Shown piece after piece: positions 8,544-13,593 of a DNA stretch of 13,593 bases; within the stretch, counting starts at the first letter, position 1, and every line of letters starts with the position of its first letter. A program made the position numbers and the translations under genes. Source of the DNA: JACRBK01 sp964427955 (lineage in GTDB: Bacteria; Chloroflexota; Anaerolineae; Aggregatilineales; Aggregatilineaceae); NCBI GenBank assembly GCA_964427955.1, contig CAYRWY010000128.1:1-13593 (forward strand). Reading direction: 5' to 3'. The notes beneath the pieces were generated by a model. The model ran no database searches. It saw nothing but the letters and a program-made list of their open reading frames with translations, and had not been told where the DNA came from.

Positions 8544-9470
8544 TCAGCGGCGGAAGAAGTTGCTCAAAATGAACCAGACATTGGCTGGACGCTCGGCCAG
8601 CCGCCGCATGAAATACGGATACCATTCGGTGCCGTAGCCCACATAAATCCGGACCTTGAAACCATCATCATGGAGCTGTTCTTGCAGCTTGCCGCGAATG
8701 CCATACAACATCTGAAACTCGAAGTGGTCGTTGGGAATGGCGTTCGTCTTGAGATGCGCTTTGGCCGCGGCGATCATCTTCTCGTCGTGCGTGGCAATCC
8801 CCAAGTACGCGCCCGCCTGGACGGTTTCGGGAGTCAGGAAGATCTCGATCAGGTGCACGTAGTTGGCATCGACGTCGGCCTTGTCGGGAAAAGCCCGATC
8901 TCCTGGTTCCTTATACGCCCCTTTGCACAACCGGACGAAGGCGCCTTCGTGACCCAGCGCCTGCATGTCCGCTTCGCTGCGGTACAGGTAGGCCTGGATG
9001 ACGGTTCCGACGTTGTCGAATTCCTGGCGCAGCCGCCTGAAGACGCGCAGCGTGGCATCGGTATAAGCCGTGCTCTCCATATCGATGGTGATATGGCTGC
9101 CGGTGGCCTTCGCACACTCCAGGACGCGCCGGATGTTACTGATACATAGATCTTCGCTGATGTCGAGTCCGAGCTGCGTCAGCTTCAAAGAGGCGGTGGC
9201 CCGTACCCCACTCTGGGCCAGCGTATCCAGCATCGACAGATAGGCTTCGGTCGCCTGACGCGCCCCAGCCTCATCGATCACGCTCTCGCCCAGGTGGTCC
9301 AGTGTGACCTCCAAACCCTTCTGGTTGAGGCGGCGCACCACCTCGATGGCTTCCTCAAGCGTATCACCGGCAACGAAACGCTTTGCACTGCGGCGCGCCG
9401 GTCCGACGCTCATGATGAGATTCTTGGCCCAACTGGCCTGCGAGAGATACAAGAAGGACGAGCGTAACAT
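8544..9470 (-). CDS. Proline dehydrogenase (monofunctional, FAD-dependent)
   Basis: This 308-residue enzyme oxidises L-proline to pyrroline-5-carboxylate using FAD, in the first step of proline catabolism. It matches the short Thermus-type PRODH in length. Signatures include TLDHLGE (56-62), SLKLTQLGLD (94-103) with the conserved Lys, DMES (130-133), QAYLYRS (159-165), RLCKGAYKEP (180-189), ATHD (226-229), and the C-terminal substrate-binding block YVGYGTEWYPYFMRRLAERP, in which the paired Arg (289-290) bind the proline carboxylate. It should be peripherally associated with the membrane and feed electrons to quinone. The partner pyrroline-5-carboxylate dehydrogenase is not in the window. The ATG has AAAGGA 8 bases upstream and a promoter at 9510-9538. 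It is the first gene of an operon with rfbC and an aldo/keto reductase. Confidence 0.95.
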   Translation of the reverse strand: MLRSSFLYLSQASWAKNLIMSVGPARRSAKRFVAGDTLEEAIEVVRRLNQKGLEVTLDHLGESVIDEAGARQATEAYLSMLDTLAQSGVRATASLKLTQLGLDISEDLCISNIRRVLECAKATGSHITIDMESTAYTDATLRVFRRLRQEFDNVGTVIQAYLYRSEADMQALGHEGAFVRLCKGAYKEPGDRAFPDKADVDANYVHLIEIFLTPETVQAGAYLGIATHDEKMIAAAKAHLKTNAIPNDHFEFQMLYGIRGKLQEQLHDDGFKVRIYVGYGTEWYPYFMRRLAERPANVWFILSNFFRR

Positions 9471-9509
9471 TCTAAGAATCCTTTGGGCTAAAAGACAGTA
9501 ATTGCCCCT

Positions 9510-9538
9510 ATTGTACGCCGTTCGCCAGGCCCCCTCAA
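9510..9538 (-). promoter_or_regulatory. Promoter of the proline dehydrogenase-rfbC-reductase operon
   Basis: On the minus strand, TTGAGG (9533-9538), an exact 17-base spacer and TACAAT (9510-9515) lie about 40 bases before the ATG at 9470. The leader would be about 33 bases. No clear operator dyad is seen around it. Confidence 0.75.
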
Positions 9539-9583
9539 TAGACTATTTGGCAGGCGCTGGTATGCCTGAAAGCACAAATACAA

Positions 9584-9603
9584 GAGCGCCTGGCCGGGCG
9601 CTC
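9584..9603 (-). terminator. Probable terminator of the lipoprotein gene
   Basis: A perfect 7-bp stem (GAGCGCC and its complement) with a 6-base loop starts about 30 bases after the lipoprotein stop codon. On the minus strand it is followed by TTGTATTTGTGCTTT, a broken U-tract. It would separate this transcript from the proline dehydrogenase operon promoter just downstream. Confidence 0.6.
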
Positions 9604-9633
9604 CTGATCATCCGAACCTATCCTACGCTTCCC

Positions 9634-10446
9634 CTACGATCCTCCGCTGGCACTGTCTCCAGTCGGAGCGGGTGCAGAATCGCGCGAATAACCGGGGACG
9701 ACAATGGCGATCAAATAGGCTTCGCCGGTTTGTTCCAACACCTGGGCGCTGCCGCGCGTCTCGCGTGCACTGAGCCAGGCTTCGGTCGCCAGCGAGCCTT
9801 CCAGCCACTTCGACTCACCGTTTTCCGCCAGTTCTTTGAGCGTGAAGGGCGCAGTCGGCGGCCACAGCCAACTGGGACCGGAAGCATCCCGCGGGACGCT
9901 GTAGGCGCTCACCCACCCTGCGGTGGGCAGCACCCGCACCGGCTTGTCGCTCAGACTCCGACAGTTGTCGAGAATCTGCGCATAGCCGTTTTGCGGCCAA
10001 TTGCTGAAACGCTGGACAGTATGCACCTCGTCGTACAAGGCAACCGTCACCGACTCGATGATGGGATCGAGCGTGCTCGGCGGGATCAACTCATCTTCCC
10101 AATCGTAAAAGCCGCGGTTGATGATGTCTTCCAGAAACCCCCGCAGAGTGGCGTCATCCTCGATCCGCGCTTCGAGAATCTCCTCCGCGCCGGTCGCGTC
10201 GGTCGTGCTCCACACCACGTGTCCATCGCCCCACACCGTGCAGGGCGGAATGCTGTTCAACAGGTAAGACGGGCTTTCGCGGTTCGGCTGGCTGTCCAGG
10301 CGCACCACGATCGTGTTCGGATCGCGATTCCAATCAAACAGGCCCAGTTGGCCGCCGGAATTGGCTTCTTTGTCGTCCGATTTTTTGTCGCTGCACGCGG
10401 CCAGCGCCAACATGATCAGCAAGCTGCAAAGCAACACTCGTCGCAT
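9634..10446 (-). CDS. Predicted lipoprotein of unknown function
   Basis: This 270-residue protein has a lipoprotein signal peptide: MRR, a hydrophobic stretch to residue 16, and a lipobox LAAC with the lipidated Cys at 18. An acidic/Lys linker, SDKKSDDKEANSGG, follows. The mature part is moderately acidic, with CTVWGDGHVVWS (69-80) and GFYDWEDE (112-119) as its most distinctive segments. It ends in a Ser/Ala/Pro/Gly-rich tail. I recognise no enzyme motif; similar uncharacterised lipoproteins seem common in Chloroflexota, but this is recollection and not a search. The start at 10446 is fixed by AAGGAG 7 bases upstream; the frame is open further upstream, but the signal peptide and SD both argue against that. 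It has its own promoter and lies downstream of the VIT/VWA gene on the same strand. Confidence 0.82.
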   Translation of the reverse strand: MRRVLLCSLLIMLALAACSDKKSDDKEANSGGQLGLFDWNRDPNTIVVRLDSQPNRESPSYLLNSIPPCTVWGDGHVVWSTTDATGAEEILEARIEDDATLRGFLEDIINRGFYDWEDELIPPSTLDPIIESVTVALYDEVHTVQRFSNWPQNGYAQILDNCRSLSDKPVRVLPTAGWVSAYSVPRDASGPSWLWPPTAPFTLKELAENGESKWLEGSLATEAWLSARETRGSAQVLEQTGEAYLIAIVVPGYSRDSAPAPTGDSASGGS

Positions 10447-10486
10447 GGTTGACTCCTTGAGGCCCTCGCATAGGAACCTGCCCTGG

Positions 10487-10515
10487 ATTGTAGCCCGGCC
10501 TTGACAGAGCGACAA
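10487..10515 (-). promoter_or_regulatory. Promoter of the lipoprotein gene
   Basis: On the minus strand, TTGTCG (10510-10515), a 17-base spacer and TACAAT (10487-10492) lie about 40 bases before the ATG at 10446. The spacing and the -10 are the same as in the proline dehydrogenase operon promoter. It lies downstream of the VIT/VWA gene's hairpin, which supports separate transcription. Confidence 0.65.
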
Positions 10516-10531
10516 GCGCCGGTCACAACCA

Positions 10532-10556
10532 GGAGCGGGCCGTCGTGGCCCGCTCC
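10532..10556 (-). terminator. Hairpin after the VIT/VWA gene
   Basis: A perfect 10-bp, very GC-rich stem (GGAGCGGGCC and its complement) with a 5-base loop begins 31 bases after the stop codon. On the minus strand only TGGTTGTG follows, so the U-tract is poor. It could be a weak terminator or an mRNA 3' stabiliser. Confidence 0.5.
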
Positions 10557-10587
10557 CCGTCAATCGATCCTGTTGGCCCGCCGGATT

Positions 10588-12768
10588 TTACGCTTCGGGC
10601 TGGACCTCATACGCGGTGCCATCCCAGACGAACAGCACATGCTCGCCCAGCGCCAGGTACTCGCCGATGGCCGGATCGAGGTCGAGCAGGTCGAAATACT
10701 CGTCACTGAGGAAAGTGATCTGCTCAGGCGTCATCTCGTCGGCATTGTACAGGGTGTCAATCCACGCCCCATCGCGCCAGACGAAGGTACGATCTGCCGC
10801 GTAGCGCACCGCCTGGCCGCCTGGTGCCAACATTCCATCACTGGGGCCGCCACCGTATTCGCCTTCGGCGGTGGGCATATAGCTCACTGACGGCGCGGGA
10901 GCTTCCGCCGCAGCCAGATCTGCCGACGCCTGCGCCGCATTCACGGCGGCAGCGCCCGACGCAGCCTGGAAACCCGCCCCGGATTCGTCCCTGAACGCCG
11001 TTTGCGCCTCTTCGACCCCGGTCTGTGTGAAGATGTCATCTTCGGTGATCAGGAACGAGGTGTAGGGGGTGATGATGCCGTAGCGGATGCTCAGGCGCAC
11101 GATGCTGTCCACCAGTTCGGGGTCCTCGCCGTTCAACCGGATCGCATTGAGCAGCGCGCCGATCTTGCGCGTCGCCCACAGCCGGGGGATGAAGACCTCG
11201 CCGCCCGCGTTGTTGCGAACGCGCACGTCGTAGGAGTAGGTCATCCGCTCGCCGTCCAACTCGCCCGTCAGTTTCACAGTGGTGGAGCCGCCTTCACGGT
11301 AGCGCCCGACGATCACCAACTGCGTGCCGATGAACAGATCCGGCAGGGGCGCCGCAGGATACATGTCTTCCACGCGCAGGTCGCCGAAATCAAGCTCGAT
11401 ATTGGTCAAGACCGGGGCGCTGATTTTGGAATAGAGACTGCTCACGGCGTCGTCGATGCGCTCGCCGGGCCGCACATACATGCCCGCGCCGCGGAAATTC
11501 TGGTTGAGCTGGTCGAGCAGCAGCGTGTCCACGTCGTCGCCCACGCCAAAGGTGAAGATGCGCACGTTGGGCGAGGCCGCGTCGTCCACGTTGTCGAGAA
11601 TCGCCGCCGTATCGACCTCACCTTCGGTCGCGAGGCCATCCGTCAAGAACAGCACCACCGTTGAGCGTTCGCGGTCGGACATGCGCATCGCTTCTTTCAA
11701 CGCGCCGTCAATATCCGTGCCGCCCAGCGCATCCAGCCCGCCGATCCAGTCTTTGGCGTCCGCCACTTCGGACACCGGCTGGAGATCGTTGGCATAGATG
11801 CGGTAACCCGTGCTGAAGGCGATCACGTTGAAGCGGTCGCGCTCGTTGAGGTTGTCCAGCACCAGCTTGACCGCCGACCGGGCCTGTTCCCATTTGTCGC
11901 CGAACATCGACCCGGACTGGTCGAGCACGATGATCACATCCTTGGGGATCACGCGCGTCTCTTCGACCTGCACGGGCGGCGTGATCATCAGCGTGAAGAA
12001 GCCATCCTCGTCGGCGCTTTCGCGGTACGACAGCATATTGGCGTTGATCTCATCACTCGCCAGGCCGTAGTAGAGCACGAAATCACCTTCCGGGCGCACG
12101 TAGCTATCTTCATAGCCCACGCGAAACGCGAAGTCGCCATCGCGCGAAATCGCGACCCGGTGCGTCGGCGAATAGATGGTGCTGATCGCATCGTTCGACG
12201 TCACGTCCATGCTGATGCTGAGGCTCTCGACCGGCACGCGAGTGAACTGGTCGGTCCGCAGGGGATAGACGTAGCGCACCAGGCCATCTTCTACCGGCAG
12301 CAGTTGGCCGTATTCGATCTCGATCTTCACTTCGTCGAACGGCTCGATGGGAAAGACGCTGGCCTGGATCGCCCCCGCGCCAACATACTCAAGGAGAGCA
12401 GGATCACGCATCTGGCGCACGATCTGGTCGTAGATGTCACGCGCCTGATCGGCATCCAGAATCTTAGCTTCGATGGGCTTGCCGTTGACCCACATGGTCA
12501 GGTCAGACACCGCCGCGCCGACGGGCAGCGGAAAAATATAGGTTCCTTCCGCCCGAACCTGGCTGTCATTCAAAAACACCTGCTCGATGCGCGTCGTCGC
12601 GACCTGGTTATCGACTTCCACGCTGACCCGGTGCAGCTTGATCACAACCCCGGAATCCAGGAAAAACGGCAGCACGGAGGGCGCGCTGTTCGCGTCGTGC
12701 GCCAGGGCCGGGCCAACCCCCACCGCGAGCAGAGCCATCAAGACCACGAACGTGATGATGCGTTTCAT
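10588..12768 (-). CDS. Secreted VIT and von Willebrand factor A domain protein
   Basis: This 726-residue exported protein has the layout of inter-alpha-trypsin-inhibitor heavy-chain-like bacterial proteins. A signal peptide occupies residues 1-23 (cleavage after ALA). A VIT domain follows at roughly 32-155, with LNDSQVRAEGTYIFPLP as its hallmark. A VWA domain spans about 275-450 with a complete MIDAS metal site: D283, S285 and S287 (DQSGS), T351 (GGTD) and D377 (LTDG). It should bind a divalent cation and a protein ligand outside the cell. An Ala-rich linker (about 598-627) leads to a small C-terminal region with two W-DG segments (FVWRDGAWIDT and LFVWDGTAYEV). No membrane anchor or sorting signal is visible at the C-terminus. 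GGGAGG 6-7 bases before the ATG fixes the start. The partner is unknown; the lipoprotein just downstream is one candidate. Confidence 0.92.
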   Translation of the reverse strand: MKRIITFVVLMALLAVGVGPALAHDANSAPSVLPFFLDSGVVIKLHRVSVEVDNQVATTRIEQVFLNDSQVRAEGTYIFPLPVGAAVSDLTMWVNGKPIEAKILDADQARDIYDQIVRQMRDPALLEYVGAGAIQASVFPIEPFDEVKIEIEYGQLLPVEDGLVRYVYPLRTDQFTRVPVESLSISMDVTSNDAISTIYSPTHRVAISRDGDFAFRVGYEDSYVRPEGDFVLYYGLASDEINANMLSYRESADEDGFFTLMITPPVQVEETRVIPKDVIIVLDQSGSMFGDKWEQARSAVKLVLDNLNERDRFNVIAFSTGYRIYANDLQPVSEVADAKDWIGGLDALGGTDIDGALKEAMRMSDRERSTVVLFLTDGLATEGEVDTAAILDNVDDAASPNVRIFTFGVGDDVDTLLLDQLNQNFRGAGMYVRPGERIDDAVSSLYSKISAPVLTNIELDFGDLRVEDMYPAAPLPDLFIGTQLVIVGRYREGGSTTVKLTGELDGERMTYSYDVRVRNNAGGEVFIPRLWATRKIGALLNAIRLNGEDPELVDSIVRLSIRYGIITPYTSFLITEDDIFTQTGVEEAQTAFRDESGAGFQAASGAAAVNAAQASADLAAAEAPAPSVSYMPTAEGEYGGGPSDGMLAPGGQAVRYAADRTFVWRDGAWIDTLYNADEMTPEQITFLSDEYFDLLDLDPAIGEYLALGEHVLFVWDGTAYEVQPEA

Positions 12769-12927
12769 GACTTCCTCCCAGAACTCATCGGACCTTCATT
12801 CCCTTGCTACGCTAATGACGCTGGCCCCTTTCGAAAGGTTCCACCGGCATGGATTTGTGCCTTTTCGCGCCACTTGAGGCATACTTGACTCTATTGCAGA
12901 TTTTTTTGTTACCCGGCACGAGAATCC
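12769..12927. other. Divergent intergenic region with a 12-bp palindrome
   Basis: This 159-base gap separates the divergent VIT/VWA (-) and M28 peptidase (+) genes and must hold both promoters. I cannot assign either with confidence. On the plus strand, TTGAGG (12874-12879) is 17 bases from a poor -10 (CAGATT), and TTGACT (12885-12890) has no good partner. The perfect palindrome CCTTTCGAAAGG lies at 12827-12838 and could be a regulator site. Confidence 0.4.
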
Positions 12928-13593
12928 ATGACCAACCAAACCACGCCAGCGCCCCTGAATGCCAACCACCTGATGGAGTATGTTCGCCATATCAGCGTCG
13001 TGATCGGACCGCGCCACCCGACCAGCCACGCCGAACACGCCACCGCCACCTACATCCAGCAGACTCTTCAGCAGATCAACAGCCGGTGGAACGTGACCAA
13101 TCAGCCGTTTCGCAGCGTCGATGGTTTTCGCTACCGGATCGCCCCGTTGGCGGCGATCACCGGCATCAGCCTGCTCGGCGGGCTGCGCAACCGCCGCGAA
13201 TCCCAATTCTTGAGCGGCCTGATCTCGATTGGCTTGAGCGTGTTGAGCCGTGACGCTTTTCTACACCGTCCCTCGGTCTGGGAGACCTGGCTGCCACGCG
13301 GGGAATCGCAGAACGTGATCGTCCGCATTCCTCCCCGGCGGGCTTCTCAACGGCGTGTGGTGTTTCTCGCCCACATGGATTCAGGAGTGCACCGCCTGAC
13401 CGCTGATACCCGGATGGTGCGGCAGCTCCCGCGCACGCTGGGTGGGATCACGCTGATGGCTCTGGTAGGCGGGGTGCTCACGACGCTGGCCGGTAAGCAC
13501 CAGCGCTGGCGCACGCTGCGCACTTTGATGGCCGGAGCCGCGCTAGGTGGCGCCGGGCTGGCGTTGGTCGATGAAATGGGGCCGGATGTCGCC
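12928..13593 (+). CDS. M28-family peptidase with transmembrane segments (3' end outside window)
   Basis: An open frame of 222 codons runs off the window edge. The N-terminal part (about 14-70) has the helix typical of M28 peptidases (HLMEYVRHISVVIGPRHPTS), where GPR-HP precedes the catalytic domain. VVFLAHMDSG (144-153) is the first zinc-ligand strand of M28 enzymes, with H149 as ligand and D151 next to the catalytic site. Hydrophobic stretches at about 71-86, 94-107, 171-188 and 199-214 suggest membrane helices before and after this motif, so the catalytic domain appears interrupted or membrane-embedded. The remaining ligands (Asp, Glu, Asp/His) would lie beyond the window. Only a weak SD-like GAG precedes the ATG at 12928. 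An aminopeptidase role is the family default; the substrate is unknown. Confidence 0.75.
   Translation, partial: MTNQTTPAPLNANHLMEYVRHISVVIGPRHPTSHAEHATATYIQQTLQQINSRWNVTNQPFRSVDGFRYRIAPLAAITGISLLGGLRNRRESQFLSGLISIGLSVLSRDAFLHRPSVWETWLPRGESQNVIVRIPPRRASQRRVVFLAHMDSGVHRLTADTRMVRQLPRTLGGITLMALVGGVLTTLAGKHQRWRTLRTLMAGAALGGAGLALVDEMGPDVA

Noticed and set aside
12160..12888. Plus-strand open frame (242 codons) opposite the start of the VIT/VWA gene.
   Set aside because: It is antisense to a signal peptide and VIT domain with a strong SD, and its own translation is compositionally biased without motifs.
12849..13253. Plus-strand open frame (134 codons) overlapping the M28 peptidase start.
   Set aside because: It is out of frame with the peptidase, which carries the recognisable GPRHP and AHMDS motifs. 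The alternative frame is Pro/Arg/Gln-rich and has no SD.

Overview
This is a GC-rich, densely coded bacterial chromosome segment with 12 protein genes, the last one cut by the window edge. The mix points loosely to Chloroflexota (Anaerolineae-like): an AIM24/TIGR00266 protein, a VIT-VWA secreted protein, a DUF3267 membrane zincin, a dihydroorotate-dehydrogenase-like flavoprotein, a Thermus-type proline dehydrogenase and a lipoprotein. The taxonomic call is an inference from gene content and base composition; there is no rRNA or other marker gene. I see no tRNA, rRNA, CRISPR array, transposon or prophage signature, and no gene-free stretch longer than about 200 bases.

Layout. Positions 1-1887 (+): an AIM24-family protein, then an NAD-dependent nucleotide-sugar epimerase/dehydratase with its own near-consensus promoter overlapped by a perfect inverted repeat. 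Positions 1876-5643 (-): a complete copper-efflux unit transcribed csoR-copZ-copA. It runs from a consensus sigma70-type promoter with a G/C-tract CsoR-type operator at the start site to a strong intrinsic terminator. A DUF3267 membrane metallopeptidase-like gene lies beyond that terminator, tail-to-tail with (and overlapping) the epimerase gene. Positions 5764-6753 (+): a dihydroorotate-dehydrogenase-like protein without the catalytic Cys of PyrD. A bidirectional terminator (6781-6811) separates it from a tight minus-strand operon, proline dehydrogenase - rfbC - aldo/keto reductase (9470 to 6817), with a good promoter at 9510-9538. Positions 9634-12768 (-): a predicted lipoprotein with its own promoter, and a secreted VIT/VWA protein. 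Divergent from that, at 12928, starts a membrane-embedded M28-type peptidase whose C-terminal part is outside the window.

How the genes work together. The only clear pathway is copper homeostasis: CsoR senses Cu(I) and derepresses, CopZ carries Cu(I), and CopA exports it. The proline dehydrogenase/rfbC/reductase operon is tightly packed but mixes pathways. The remaining genes are single units. I found no convincing new defence, mobile or biosynthetic system. The most useful leads are regulatory (two operator-like dyads), the altered active site of the flavoprotein, and the unusual architecture of the M28 peptidase.
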